A DNA stretch of 64,000 nucleotides from Chryseotalea sp. WA131a (GCA_025370075.1 CP073016.1:1612001-1676000), one strand, 5' to 3'; positions 1 to 8,950 are shown, counted from the stretch's first letter. Made by a program: numbers and translations. Notes: a model not told the origin generated them from the letters alone.

Positions 1-1726
1 CTTGCGAGAAGGAGCGAAGGGGACGATACTCCAACACAGGAAAATCAAGTTTGGTTGAACGATAAGTTAAGATAGTAAGATTGCCAGCAGCATCTGGCAC
101 AAAAAGTGCGTCTGCGGTGGAGTTTAATCCATACAATGACACTCCAACTTCTCTGCCTAATACAAACTGAAACCTGCCAATTGGGGTGCGAATGCCGGAT
201 TGCCATGGAATGCCACCTCCATTCGCTGCCGCAACTACCATTCGTTGCAATGTTTTTGGTGACGTGATAGCGAGAATTGGGCCTGCCACCAACAAATCAC
301 CAGGCAACAACCAAAAGGGAAGACGCAACCGAACGTTATGGGCAGAGCGACCGGGAATGACTGATGTAATTGATGTAGCCGGATAATTCTGATCTAGGTT
401 AAGGAATTGATGTGTTGAAGGGGCATCTTGTCGCCAACCCAATTGAAGAAAAATCAATCCATCACCTGATTGATTTAACACCCCATCTAATCCGTAACCA
501 ACCATTACGTTGGCCTCTAATCCTCCAATTCCTCCGCCTTGGTCTTGTGACTTCCCAAAGCCACTTAAAACAGAAGATATATTAAGCGAAGTAGAGGCAC
601 CCATAAATAAACCAAGTTCTGCGCGAAACCGGGGCAGTGCGCCTTCTCCGGTAGCCAAACCTGGAATGGGTGTTTTCAATACTACTTGTTTGATTAGCTC
701 TCGCGAAAAATCTCTGGAAGGCAAAAAATTGTTTTTGCAAACTTCTAATGTGTCTGGCTCGCTAGTTGGGCCGACAACCATTGGTTCAAGGTCAATCAGC
801 AATATTCCGCTTGCCGCATTAATCAGTTGTATTAAACTCAATTGCACTGCAGCAGCAGCAATCTCTGCATCTTCCGAACGGAGGTAGGCGTCTCCTTTCG
901 CTACCATTTTTTTTCCTTCCCAAGTCTGAATTTCAACGCCATGCTCGTTATAGTGATCATGGGTTCCTTTACGCTGCGAAGCATTACCCCAAGTACCCAC
1001 AATATGACCAGCAGCAAAAGCATCTTCCAAAAAATGAAGTGCAAAGGCTTCGTCTGCAAGGCTGGCTAAAGCAAGTGCAGACTTTTGATCAGTCGATAAG
1101 TTTTCCGTTGCATACCGCTGGGCTTTCCCCAAAGCCGACTGATGAAACCACGCGTACGCTGCCACCGCATTCAAGGGCGCACCTTTCATCAAACATTCAC
1201 TCAAGTACTTTTCAAGTTCAAGCTCAACTTGGTGCCGTGCCAACAAAAAGTGCACATTGTTTGACCCCGCTCTTGTGGCGTAGTCTATATCTGCACGTTG
1301 TAATCTGATGTCAGAATCGCGTATTGCATTCGAATACCAGCTTTCATTTTTTGATTTTTTTAAATTAACATCGAGGCGAGCTGCGATATCAGCCACTTTC
1401 AAAATCCACTTTGCATGAATAACCGATTGGAGCATATCTTTTGGTGAGCAACTGTGGTCACCCGCAATTGCCGGCCACGAAGCAAAATCAAGTTGAGTAG
1501 GTGCAAGCGATTGAGTTGTATCAATCACCGAAAGCGTGAGGCGACCTTCGTATCCTCTTCTTGCTTCCGCCCATAATAGATCAAAAAGCGCTCGTTGCTC
1601 AGCATTTAGCTTTTGAATTGCCCTTAAAGCAATTTCTCGGTGCTCCGGATACACCCAAGCCAACGCGTCATTAGAAACACTGATCAAGAAGAACAGAACC
1701 AGCATTAGTACAGTTACCTTTTTCAT
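1..1726 (-). CDS. Secreted zinc-dependent phospholipase C / S1-P1 nuclease-like protein, 3' end outside window
   Basis: An open frame starts at an ATG at 1724-1726 and runs without a stop for 575 codons to the window edge, so the C terminus is missing. It opens with a signal peptide ending in 'NDALA' directly before a Trp ('WVYPEHREIA'). A mature N-terminal Trp whose amine binds zinc is a hallmark of the phospholipase C/S1-P1 nuclease fold. Further candidate zinc ligands are a His in 'EHREI', Asp in 'GDHSC', His in 'NNVHFL', the H-x3-D-x5-H stretch 'HFLEDAFAAGH', and 'HDHYNEHG'. It is probably an exported hydrolase of phospholipids or nucleic acids. At 575+ residues it is much longer than the roughly 250-residue catalytic domain, so it carries an extra C-terminal region that I do not recognise. 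Small forward-strand frames inside it look like shadows. The fold call is fairly firm, the substrate is not. Confidence 0.72.
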   Translation of the reverse strand, partial: MKKVTVLMLVLFFLISVSNDALAWVYPEHREIALRAIQKLNAEQRALFDLLWAEARRGYEGRLTLSVIDTTQSLAPTQLDFASWPAIAGDHSCSPKDMLQSVIHAKWILKVADIAARLDVNLKKSKNESWYSNAIRDSDIRLQRADIDYATRAGSNNVHFLLARHQVELELEKYLSECLMKGAPLNAVAAYAWFHQSALGKAQRYATENLSTDQKSALALASLADEAFALHFLEDAFAAGHIVGTWGNASQRKGTHDHYNEHGVEIQTWEGKKMVAKGDAYLRSEDAEIAAAAVQLSLIQLINAASGILLIDLEPMVVGPTSEPDTLEVCKNNFLPSRDFSRELIKQVVLKTPIPGLATGEGALPRFRAELGLFMGASTSLNISSVLSGFGKSQDQGGGIGGLEANVMVGYGLDGVLNQSGDGLIFLQLGWRQDAPSTHQFLNLDQNYPATSITSVIPGRSAHNVRLRLPFWLLPGDLLVAGPILAITSPKTLQRMVVAAANGGGIPWQSGIRTPIGRFQFVLGREVGVSLYGLNSTADALFVPDAAGNLTILTYRSTKLDFPVLEYRPLRSFSQ

Positions 1727-1821
1727 CTTTAGCTCTTTTACAAACAACCCAGTACAAATGTTCAGCTTTCAAACTAGTTAATTAATTTCTAATTTCAAGG
1801 CAATAAAAACCAAAAGAAGTT

Positions 1822-2418
1822 ATGAAAACATTGGCGAGCACATTTCTTAGTATCTTAATCGTTAGCTCCCTCGTTGCTCAAAAAACAGAAATCGCTTTTG
1901 AAGTCAGTTTCAAAGGAAAGAAAATTGGTATCGTCAAGGCTATTGAAGAAAAAACCGGAACCAAGTCGATCAAAAATCTAAAAACGGAGACGGATACCAA
2001 GATATTGGTAGTGTCGGTGCATGTGGAATCAGAGGTGAAGGTGATCAAAGAAAACAATGTTCTCATTGAAGGCACTGCCTATCGCCACGCTAACCGCGGG
2101 TCGGAAGACGTGCATGCGCATGTAAAAAAAATAGGCAGCAAGAGTTACCAACGTGAGCGCAATGGGAAAAAGAGCAAGATCGAAAACCTAGACATTACGA
2201 TTTGCATGGTCGATTTATATTTCAATGAGCCCAAGGGCATCACCTCCGTATTTTCTAATATGTATGCCGAAAAACTAGAACTGAAAGCAATGGGGGCTGG
2301 CAAATACCAGTTGATTACACCCGACAAGAAAAATTCCTATTACACTTATCAAAATGGAAAGCTGATAACAGTGGAAGCCGATACGCCAGTAGGCAAAGTG
2401 TTATCTAAAAGGGTATAA
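1822..2418 (+). CDS. Secreted DUF6134-like protein
   Basis: A 198-residue protein with an N-terminal signal peptide (hydrophobic 'STFLSILIVSSLVAQ') followed by a beta-rich, lysine-rich domain. The layout, including the 'DITICMVDLYFNEP' stretch and a C-terminal 'YTYQNGKLITVEADT' hairpin, matches my recollection of Bacteroidota DUF6134 proteins, distant relatives of the DUF3108 beta-barrel fold. It is probably periplasmic or surface-exposed, with no known activity. It ends six bases before the AI-2E-type permease gene, so the two are likely co-transcribed. The family name rests on motif memory only. Confidence 0.65.
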   Translation: MKTLASTFLSILIVSSLVAQKTEIAFEVSFKGKKIGIVKAIEEKTGTKSIKNLKTETDTKILVVSVHVESEVKVIKENNVLIEGTAYRHANRGSEDVHAHVKKIGSKSYQRERNGKKSKIENLDITICMVDLYFNEPKGITSVFSNMYAEKLELKAMGAGKYQLITPDKKNSYYTYQNGKLITVEADTPVGKVLSKRV

Positions 2419-2424
2419 TTTCAC

Positions 2425-3468
2425 ATGGAAAATAGCCTACAAAAATACACTACCTTTCTTTTGTTTGTGACTTTACTGATCACAGGCCTGATCGTGGGTG
2501 AGCAACTAATGGTTCCTTTTGCGTGGTCTTTTTTGTTTGCATTTGTGATGCATCCCTTGTGCGATTTTTTAGAGCGTAAAAAGTTTTCACGTGCTAGTGC
2601 CGCGGTGTTTTCAACGCTGGTTTTTTGTGTGGTGGGCGGTGCCATCTTTTTTTTTCTCGTGTATGAGGCGGTGAATATCATTAAAGAAGAGGCTACACTC
2701 TACGAGAAAGTGAAGATCGGGATCGATCAACTGACCAGCTCAGTGGAACGAACCTTCGGACTTTCCATTCAGGCTTTGGGCATTGCCCCTTCTGGCACAT
2801 CAAATATGGGTGGCATTATTGGATGGATAGCGAAACAGATCGACAAATTGAGCAAGAATCTGGTTACGCTTACACTAATACCCATGTATTTATTTTTTAT
2901 ACTCAACTATCGGGCATTAATAACGCGTTTTACGTTGCAGAAATTCTCTGGCGAGCGATTGGAGCAGGCGCAGAGCTTTTTATTGAAGGCCCAACGCTCC
3001 ATCAAAAATTATTTGTCCGGTACGTTATTGCTCACGGGTATTTGCGCACTGATGAGTTTTATTATCCTACTTCTTTTTGGCGTACGGTATGCTTTCTTTT
3101 TTGGTGTTTTCATTGCCGTACTTAACCTGATCCCCTACATCGGCAACCTGATCGCATTTATCGTGATCTTGTTGTTCATGTGGATCACCAAAGACTCCGG
3201 CTGGGTAGTGCTTTTTGCAGGCATTTCGCTCTATGCATCCAATCTGGTGCAGGAGAATTTTTTGCGCCCAAAATTGGTTGGCGACAAAATGGAGATGAAT
3301 GCGATGATGGTATTCACCGCAGTAATAGTGGGAGGTATGGTATGGGGGTTCTCGGGGATGGTGTTGTTTATTCCAATGGTTGGCATTTTGCAAGCGCTTG
3401 TAAATAGCCATCCCGATTGGAAAGGATATGCGATTCTTTTTGAAGAACCAAACAAAAGTGAAGACTAA
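2425..3468 (+). CDS. AI-2E family transporter (PerM/TqsA-like membrane protein)
   Basis: A 347-residue integral membrane protein, close to the usual length of the AI-2E transporter family. Paired N-terminal membrane segments (about residues 8-60) are followed by a soluble stretch with 'VKIGIDQLTSSVERTF', then further hydrophobic helices from about residue 150. The C-terminal third holds the family's typical 'NLIPYIGNLIAFI' and 'NFLRPKLVGDKMEMNAMMV' segments. Members are putative exporters; a few move the quorum signal AI-2 or ions, but the substrate here cannot be read from sequence. It directly follows the DUF6134-like gene, which suggests one transcript. Confidence 0.88.
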   Translation: MENSLQKYTTFLLFVTLLITGLIVGEQLMVPFAWSFLFAFVMHPLCDFLERKKFSRASAAVFSTLVFCVVGGAIFFFLVYEAVNIIKEEATLYEKVKIGIDQLTSSVERTFGLSIQALGIAPSGTSNMGGIIGWIAKQIDKLSKNLVTLTLIPMYLFFILNYRALITRFTLQKFSGERLEQAQSFLLKAQRSIKNYLSGTLLLTGICALMSFIILLLFGVRYAFFFGVFIAVLNLIPYIGNLIAFIVILLFMWITKDSGWVVLFAGISLYASNLVQENFLRPKLVGDKMEMNAMMVFTAVIVGGMVWGFSGMVLFIPMVGILQALVNSHPDWKGYAILFEEPNKSED

Positions 3469-3576
3469 CTGGGACCGTAGGTGCCGGGCTTTTTAAAAGT
3501 AACAATTATTCTGGGGGTGGTAAAGATGCTAATGCTGCAAATTAGCAACTGAGTTCACAAAAAAAAGAGATAGCTA

Positions 3577-3987
3577 CTAGGAAATTGACTCAGGCTGTTC
3601 GGCCAAAAAACCCTCGACCACCTTTTTGTCTCTTAGTTGGGCAATCCCTAAAATACCGAAAACCAAGGGACTTATTGCTAGGATAATACTTACCAGACTC
3701 GCAATAATTTTGCTTCCCTCATGAGGATTTGTCGCGGACATAAAGACTGAGAAATCCCAGAGCCAATGAATAGCAATTGCTAAAACAATACTTTTAGTCC
3801 TCACCCGAATGGCTAGAAAAATAAATCCAGAGAAAGTTGCCAGAATGGCTTGCACAAACGATTCTAAAAATAATCCGGTAATGAAGCCATTCAAGACATG
3901 AACGATTCCAAACATCAATGAAAGAATAATGGCGGCTCTCCAAAATTTATAAATCCTCACTAGGCTGCTCAACAAGACTCCCCTGAA
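3577..3987 (-). pseudogene. 5'-truncated CPBP-family intramembrane metalloprotease
   Basis: The reverse-strand frame begins at a TAG (3988-3990) immediately followed by 'FRGVLLSSLVRI'. This is exactly the second half of CPBP motif 1 (EExxFRG). The catalytic Glu pair and the N-terminal membrane helices are absent. Motifs 2 and 3 remain: 'FGIVHVLNGF' and 'AIHWLWDFSVF', supplying the two His and the acidic residue. The fragment has about 136 codons against roughly 200-300 for an intact member. No ATG suits the remaining frame; the first usable start is TTG at 3975. I read it as a remnant whose 5' part was lost at a recombination junction near 3990-4011, where another gene remnant begins. A functional short protein is unlikely without the Glu residues. 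Confidence 0.7.
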
Positions 3988-4011
3988 CTAAGTCATAAAA
4001 CCAAAAAAAAT

Positions 4012-4397
4012 GTAGCAACATTTGAAGACCTCATTAGCTTTTGTACCTGCTATGGAGCAACGTACAATCCGAGCAAAGCGGCATTAAAACTGCCAGCTTT
4101 GAATAGCAACACTGACTGCCGAGCCAAAATATCTCCCCAACGATCATGAATTGAAAGTTGCAACGCTTAATACAGTACTGACAGACCTGAGAACAAAGCA
4201 CACAGCCGTAATTTCTGCGACCACAGCGTTAAGTAACGCCCGTATCTCGAGAGACAAAACCCCTTTACGGTGAAACGACAGGCCTTTTAGACGTAGCGCA
4301 GGACTTAAAGCAATATGTAAAATCGCTTTTTGGCGCATCTAGCCCCCAATACAAGCAAGTGAGCGTACTAAAGTTCACAAGATCGACCGCTGAGTAA
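4012..4397 (+). pseudogene. Internally deleted, frameshifted remnant of a Bacteroidota hypothetical protein
   Basis: Three pieces of one recognisable family lie in order on the forward strand. Frame 4012 gives 'ATFEDLISFC' and 'YGATYNPSKAALKLPALN'. A second frame gives 'LPNDHELKVATLNTVLTDL' and 'AVISATTALSNARISRDK'. After another shift near 4262-4270 comes 'GETTGLLDVAQDLKQYV', then 'SLFGASSPQYKQVS', with a stop at 4395-4397. I recall intact homologues of about 200-260 residues with these blocks, in which a middle section separates the first two; it is missing here. The function of the family is unknown to me. The following 240 bases up to the next gene hold nothing I can identify. Confidence 0.6.
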
Positions 4398-4638
4398 GAA
4401 GTAAGCATCCTGATTTATAAAGTAGGCAGAATGATTTAGAAATCTGATGGGCGCACACACTGTGCTTATGCAATAGCGGGGTGACGTGTTGACATTACCT
4501 TTTGTTTTCCTAATTTCGTTCTGCTCGTGGGGCAGGATGCAGTTTCAAAATCCCGCTACTGTCACAAGCACAAATCGCTATGCACAATGCCACTAGACGG
4601 TTTAACCACAAACTACTAGAAACTGAAGACGCCAAAAG

Positions 4639-5505
4639 ATGAATTTGAGCAAAGACACGAAGATTGGAGTTATTGGGCTTGGCTCAATGGGCCAACCAAT
4701 AGCGGACAACATAATTAAAGCTGGTTTTCAAGTAGTTGTTTCAAGTAGAACTAAGAAAACACTTGACTACTTTAAAAACAAAGCAATCATTGCAGACTCA
4801 CCGATAGACGTAATAGAGCAGGCCGACATTATACTTTTTGTCCTGCCAACAAATAAAGAAATAGAAGAGATTGTTTCAGCGGCAAACAAACGACTTAAAA
4901 ATAAGACGCTACTTAATCTAAGTACCATTTCGCCAAAGAGTTCGGTTGAACTGAACAAGATTATAAAGAAGTTTAGAGGTGAATATGTTGAATGTCTTAT
5001 TTCTGGTTCAAGGAAACCAGCGATAGACGGAACGCTACTATTACTTACAGCAGGTTCAACTAAAAAGCTAGACTCATTCAGTGATCTTTTTAATTCGTTT
5101 AGCAGAAAGACAGTTCATTGTGGGAAAATTCCCAATGCATCAAAAATGAAGCTGGCCAACAATTTACTGTTAATAACAATGTTTAACGGACTGATGGAAA
5201 CAGTAAATTTTGCCAGACAAATCGGACTTAAGGAAAAGGAATACCTAGAGATGATTGACTCAGGCCCCATGTCTAACGCTGTATTCAAATCTAAATACCA
5301 AAAAATACTGGACAACGACTACAGCGCACAAGCCCCACTCCGACTTGTGTACAAGGACACTCGTTTGATCTGTGACTTGGCAAACGAATATGGAATTTCA
5401 TTACCTCTTTTTACCAATCATAGAAAACTTTTAAAGAAAGGATTTGACAGTGGACTAGGCGACCTTGACATTATCTCGATAGTAAAGGAATTGAAAAATA
5501 GATAA
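4639..5505 (+). CDS. NAD(P)-dependent beta-hydroxyacid dehydrogenase family oxidoreductase
   Basis: A 288-residue protein of the 3-hydroxyisobutyrate dehydrogenase/6-phosphogluconate dehydrogenase-like superfamily. The N-terminal Rossmann motif 'IGVIGLGSMGQPIADN' (residues about 9-24) binds the dinucleotide. The substrate-binding signature is present in a variant form ('ECLISGSRKPAIDGTL'). The catalytic-lysine block reads 'NASKMKLANNLLL', giving the expected Lys and Asn-Asn. The all-helical C-terminal domain covers about residues 165-288. It would oxidise or reduce a short beta-hydroxyacid or similar carbonyl in the cytoplasm, but the substrate is undetermined. It stands alone between gene remnants upstream and a non-coding stretch downstream. 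Confidence 0.85.
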   Translation: MNLSKDTKIGVIGLGSMGQPIADNIIKAGFQVVVSSRTKKTLDYFKNKAIIADSPIDVIEQADIILFVLPTNKEIEEIVSAANKRLKNKTLLNLSTISPKSSVELNKIIKKFRGEYVECLISGSRKPAIDGTLLLLTAGSTKKLDSFSDLFNSFSRKTVHCGKIPNASKMKLANNLLLITMFNGLMETVNFARQIGLKEKEYLEMIDSGPMSNAVFKSKYQKILDNDYSAQAPLRLVYKDTRLICDLANEYGISLPLFTNHRKLLKKGFDSGLGDLDIISIVKELKNR

Positions 5506-5802
5506 GTGAATGCGGCACACGTGTATTACAAAACATTCCTTTAACGGTGCAGTGAGGTGTAGTCAGAAGTTTATATCCTCGTTCAACGCCTGCCGGCAGG
5601 TTTGGTGTCGAGGTCCCACCTGCAAGAAACTTCGTCTGGGCAAACAGGACACAGCTTCGGAAGCGTATCACTGAGGATTGTGAGCCACGTCAAGATGCAA
5701 ATTGAAAGTAAAAGTGAAAAAGAGGCTTCCCGAAACCGAGAAGTCTCCTATAATCAGAGATCAATCTTTACCCCAAACTTCTTTCTGCTTATTTCTTAAA
5801 TT
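5506..5802. other. Non-coding stretch with a 12-bp GC-rich palindrome
   Basis: No convincing gene is present. The perfect palindrome CCTGCCGGCAGG lies at 5589-5600 in otherwise AT-rich DNA and resembles short GC-rich palindromes scattered through Bacteroidota genomes. Near 5732-5753 the arms GAGGCTTC and GAAGTCTC could form an 8-bp hairpin with one G-T pair, but no T-run follows. Confidence 0.4.
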
Positions 5803-6264
5803 TCATTTATCGAGCAATACGGTATCTCGCTCTTGCTTGATCTTATCGTGATCGGAAGTTATCATGCGACATTGATCACCGATCATTTTCTTCTGAATGA
5901 TGGTTAAAACATTGGTACGTTCAATAATTGCCGTATTATAAATATTGGTGGCCACATCTTCTCCATACTCACACGAATCGAGAATGGCATTTCTGTCTTT
6001 GCCTGTTAGCGTCAATTTTAAATCCATCCACAACCTAAAAACTTTTCCTGTATTTCTAGTGCCTTGAATGGGTGTTCCGCCTAACCTGTTTACTTCTTGG
6101 ACCAGTTCGGCTTTGCACTTTTGGCTGGTTCGGCCTAATCTAGAAAAAAGAGATCGTAAGTCTTCTTCGTTTGTTTGTCTAAAAGCTGTTCTGTATCCCT
6201 CAATTCTATCGTTATTAATTTCAATCAGTGTATTCAACACCGCAATGGATTTTTCATTTTGCAT
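5803..6264 (-). CDS. DUF2383 / PA2169-like four-helix-bundle protein
   Basis: A 153-residue, almost entirely helical protein starting 'MQNEKSIAVLNTLIEINNDR'. The opening 'LNTLIEINNDRIEGYRTA' and later 'CEYGEDVATNIYNTAI' match the DUF2383, ferritin-like PA2169 family as I recall it. Such proteins are small soluble bundles often found beside stress-response genes in Bacteroidota and Proteobacteria; no enzyme activity is established. Glu and His positions that could bind metal are present but not diagnostic. Neighbours include other stress-type small proteins (an lmo0937-like remnant and YtxH) within 7 kb, which fits a general stress role (inference). Confidence 0.8.
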   Translation of the reverse strand: MQNEKSIAVLNTLIEINNDRIEGYRTAFRQTNEEDLRSLFSRLGRTSQKCKAELVQEVNRLGGTPIQGTRNTGKVFRLWMDLKLTLTGKDRNAILDSCEYGEDVATNIYNTAIIERTNVLTIIQKKMIGDQCRMITSDHDKIKQERDTVLLDK

Positions 6265-6305
6265 ACCTGGATAGTTTAATTGGTTGGATTGTTTCTGGTC
6301 ATGAA

Positions 6306-6545
6306 TTAAAAGCGTGTTCGATCCTTTTTATCACTTTCGTCTTCTTCCTCATATGTTTTTTCAATTTCACGCTCTCGCTCCTCTTCTTCAAGTTGTTTGG
6401 TTTCTGCCAGTTGTTCCTCATCACTCAACGGTTCGATTTCTTCTTCACTCTCCTCCCCTTGTATATTTTGAAACGCTTGGAAATTGGGATTGCCTCTGGT
6501 GAATTGTATTTTGGTAGGGGTTGGATTTTTTTTATTTGATTCCAT
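6306..6545 (-). CDS. Small acidic, charged hypothetical protein
   Basis: A 79-residue frame starting with ATG, rich in Glu (for example 'EEEEREREIEKTYEEEDE') and without a signal peptide or membrane segment. The N-terminal half is Asn/Pro/Lys rich ('MESNKKNPTPTKIQFTRG'); the C-terminal half is likely a single charged helix or disordered. It lies 41 bases upstream of the DUF2383 gene on the same strand, so the two could share a transcript. I do not recognise a family, and coding status rests on the start codon, reading direction and placement. Confidence 0.5.
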   Translation of the reverse strand: MESNKKNPTPTKIQFTRGNPNFQAFQNIQGEESEEEIEPLSDEEQLAETKQLEEEEREREIEKTYEEEDESDKKDRTRF

Positions 6546-6694
6546 AAGGCAAATGTTAACTGCGTACGAATCTTACAAGTAAGAACCATACCATGAATCA
6601 GAACAAGAAATCTAAATCATTTTCAGGCAGTTGGAGCAAACGGGTGTAGAGGTAAATTCCCACTAGGGTAAAATCTTCTACCACCGATCGTATC

Positions 6695-8302
6695 TTACTT
6701 TGTTGCTTCCATTTTTGATGGGACAGAAATAACAGGGGCATGATCTTTTTTACCCGTCCGCAATACAATTGATCGCAATCCCCCGCGAATGGAATTCCAC
6801 CAAATGTTGAAAATAAATCGCCTCCGGTCGCACAAGATGTTAATCTCTCCTATCCTTTTGGCAGATGACATGGATTTGTTTCGATTATCTTTTACGATTG
6901 CATTTAGTAGCAATGTCCGTAGGCCATTTTTAGAATGATGGTCTTTTCCTAAGCTGACTAAATGCAAATCACGATAATCCAATTCCAACGAACCCTTGGA
7001 TATTAAATCGTTATAATAAAAATTAAAGGTAAGCTCGTTTAAGTAGCCGGTCTCGATGCGAATATTAGCTTGAGGCGCCAATGCCGGGTTCAGCTTTGCA
7101 AACGACATTTTTCTTACTGAACCGTATGCATTGTACATTTCCTTGCCATCGAGTGGTAGAGTAAACCAAGCGTTGATGGTGCCTTCTCCCATCAACTTAC
7201 CCGTTGCATGAAGCAATGCATGTTTTTGGTTTTCTTCATGAACTACATTGTTCCACCCAGTCAGCGAAGCATTGATATCCTCAAATGTAATCAGGCTACT
7301 AGTATTCCCCTTCTCTGGAACTTCTTCCACCACCACACGCGAGTGGTTAATCAATACCGAATCAATGTTCACCTTCCAAGGGAATTTTAAAAATGTTTCC
7401 ATGGGCAATCGCACAACTTGCTCGTCAAGGTCTGCTACACGCTTATCGCGAAAGGCAACCACCTCAAACGAATCGATACGAACTCTTGAAGCCTTAAAAG
7501 AGCTATCGAGCAGCTCTGAGAATTGCAATCCCTCCACTGCTATTGTAGAAACCAACAGTGTAACCCGATCGGTCTGTTTTCCCAATCGGTGTGCAAACTC
7601 GTATTTGCCGTAATTCGGAACTAATTCAATCGAATCAATTCTTACATATTGTTCTTGGGTGTCGCAAAAAAAACGAGCAACTTTCCCGCTGTACATCCCT
7701 TGACGATCTTGAATAGCAACATGTAGAAGTGTCATCTTCACTTCGGCCGCTTTGGGAAGCAACAACTGAAAGGAATCAATGGGAAGAAAGAAATCAGTTA
7801 TTTGTGCATTAACATTGGCGGTCACAAAGGTGGTGGCGTCTGTTTTTACCTCCACTTCAATCGCAATCAGCGAAAGTTGCTTGATTTGAATAGATGGGTA
7901 ACTAACCGTACTATCTTTTTTCAAATGCTTACTTGACATCGTTTTATCATAACGAACCGTACCACCTTCAATAGCTACAATATCCACTTCCAGTCTACGC
8001 TGAATCACAAGTTCAAAAAGATGAACCCCCTCAACGGAAGCCGTGTGAAATCCGATAGAATATCGACTCATGCCAGTACTATCAGGTACTGCGATTAGTT
8101 TTAAATCAGTGATATGGATGGAGCGTTTTAGCAAGCTCACGTCAATCAAGGTCGAAGCTCCTCCCCTAGCATTGATTTCATGCTGTATTTTTTGTTCGAT
8201 ATAACTCGATAGCAAAGAGCCACTCAAAAGCAAAAGAAGTACGCTGCTGAGCAGAATCAATGCCCACCGTATTTTCGTAGCTCTACTAGTTTTAGAAATC
8301 AT
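6695..8302 (-). CDS. AsmA/DUF748-like envelope protein
   Basis: A 535-residue protein with one N-terminal membrane anchor (about residues 11-32, 'IRWALILLSSVLLLLLSGS') followed by a long beta-rich region. The repeated pattern of short strands, for example 'SIQIKQLSLIAIEVEV' and 'KVNIDSVLINHSRVVVEE', is typical of AsmA-like/DUF748 proteins that sit in the periplasm anchored to the inner membrane. Some family members help lipid traffic to the outer membrane; nothing here proves that. The C-terminal segment 'RRRFIFNIWWNSIRGGLRSI' recalls the closing block of Bacteroidota homologues. It is transcribed toward the DUF2383 genes. Annotation as a DUF748-like protein is reasonable; the role is unknown. 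Confidence 0.6.
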   Translation of the reverse strand: MISKTSRATKIRWALILLSSVLLLLLSGSLLSSYIEQKIQHEINARGGASTLIDVSLLKRSIHITDLKLIAVPDSTGMSRYSIGFHTASVEGVHLFELVIQRRLEVDIVAIEGGTVRYDKTMSSKHLKKDSTVSYPSIQIKQLSLIAIEVEVKTDATTFVTANVNAQITDFFLPIDSFQLLLPKAAEVKMTLLHVAIQDRQGMYSGKVARFFCDTQEQYVRIDSIELVPNYGKYEFAHRLGKQTDRVTLLVSTIAVEGLQFSELLDSSFKASRVRIDSFEVVAFRDKRVADLDEQVVRLPMETFLKFPWKVNIDSVLINHSRVVVEEVPEKGNTSSLITFEDINASLTGWNNVVHEENQKHALLHATGKLMGEGTINAWFTLPLDGKEMYNAYGSVRKMSFAKLNPALAPQANIRIETGYLNELTFNFYYNDLISKGSLELDYRDLHLVSLGKDHHSKNGLRTLLLNAIVKDNRNKSMSSAKRIGEINILCDRRRFIFNIWWNSIRGGLRSIVLRTGKKDHAPVISVPSKMEATK

Positions 8303-8326
8303 ATCTAACCATTAGATGGATTTCTC

Positions 8327-8483
8327 TCAGACAGCTTTTTCACCCCTTATCACGCGAACCAAAATCGCTATGATTGCAAAAACTAGAAGAATATGAATGA
8401 GATAGCCTACGCTGTAGACAAAGAAACCCAGAAGCCAAAAAATGATAAGCACCACCGCAATGATGTAATAATAGATTTCCCAT
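8327..8483 (-). pseudogene. lmo0937-family small membrane protein with an apparent one-base frameshift
   Basis: The C-terminal 45 residues, with 'IIAVVLIIFWLLGFFVYSV' and 'LIHILLVFAIIAILVRVIRG', match the two-helix lmo0937/DUF5670 family of about 50 residues, whose members start 'MGNLLYxIAV'. An ATG at 8481-8483 encodes 'MGNLL' but then runs out of frame. One extra T in the TATTATTAC stretch (8467-8473) separates it from the membrane segments. The membrane frame itself stays open upstream to 8659, giving a 110-residue alternative with an N-terminal part I do not recognise. Either the gene is broken, the base is a sequencing error, or the longer protein is real; I favour a frameshift. Confidence 0.5.
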
Positions 8484-8693
8484 AATTGTTGTCTTAGAAC
8501 TTCACTGATGTAAAATTTATGCCAGACAAGCGTAGGGTTATATTGGCCGCCTCGACCAATTTCAATTTCACTACTGTAGGCAATTTGCCCCGCAAACGTG
8601 TATAAATATCCACACTCTTCTCCACTGAGGAGGCGCAAGGGTTTATTTGCAAATGGCATGATTTTGCTACTCGAGAATCAAAAAAGAAAAACT

Positions 8694-8834
8694 ATGAAAG
8701 ACATCTTTCTTTTCGCTTCTGTACTTATAATAGGCTATATTTGTTTCATTGGTGTAATAGTAGGGCTTTTCAAACTATTCTTCCCTTTCTTTACCAAAGA
8801 AGAGTTCTTTACAAAAGAAGAGTTAGGGCACTGA
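8694..8834 (+). CDS. Small single-pass membrane protein
   Basis: A 46-residue frame beginning at the ATG at 8694 after an A-rich leader. One hydrophobic segment ('IFLFASVLIIGYICFIGVIV') is followed by Phe-rich sequence and a repeated 'FTKEE' ending. The frame could be extended upstream in-phase to 8598, but that portion overlaps the antisense gene and is rich in Arg/Ser, so I prefer the internal ATG. No family recognised. It lies between the lmo0937-like gene and the sigma-54 activator. Confidence 0.45.
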   Translation: MKDIFLFASVLIIGYICFIGVIVGLFKLFFPFFTKEEFFTKEELGH

Positions 8835-8950
8835 AATTATTTCTCTAGCCTTAAAAAATAACTTGACCATACGGTGTGTTCCGGTTAATAGTGGTTTCTG
8901 ATATTTTGGATTTCTTGTTGTTGCCATTTATTTAATTTTCTCCTATCAGC

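Noticed and set aside
186..1308. Several forward-strand frames of 66-125 codons
   Set aside because: They overlap one long reverse-strand frame (1-1726) with a signal peptide and zinc-ligand motifs; none shows a known domain.
4144..4338. Reverse frame of 64 codons
   Set aside because: It is antisense to a forward-strand gene remnant whose family blocks are recognisable, and it has no features of its own.
5471..5671. Reverse frame of 66 codons after the dehydrogenase gene
   Set aside because: It overlaps the dehydrogenase 3' end, spans a palindrome and has no recognisable domain.
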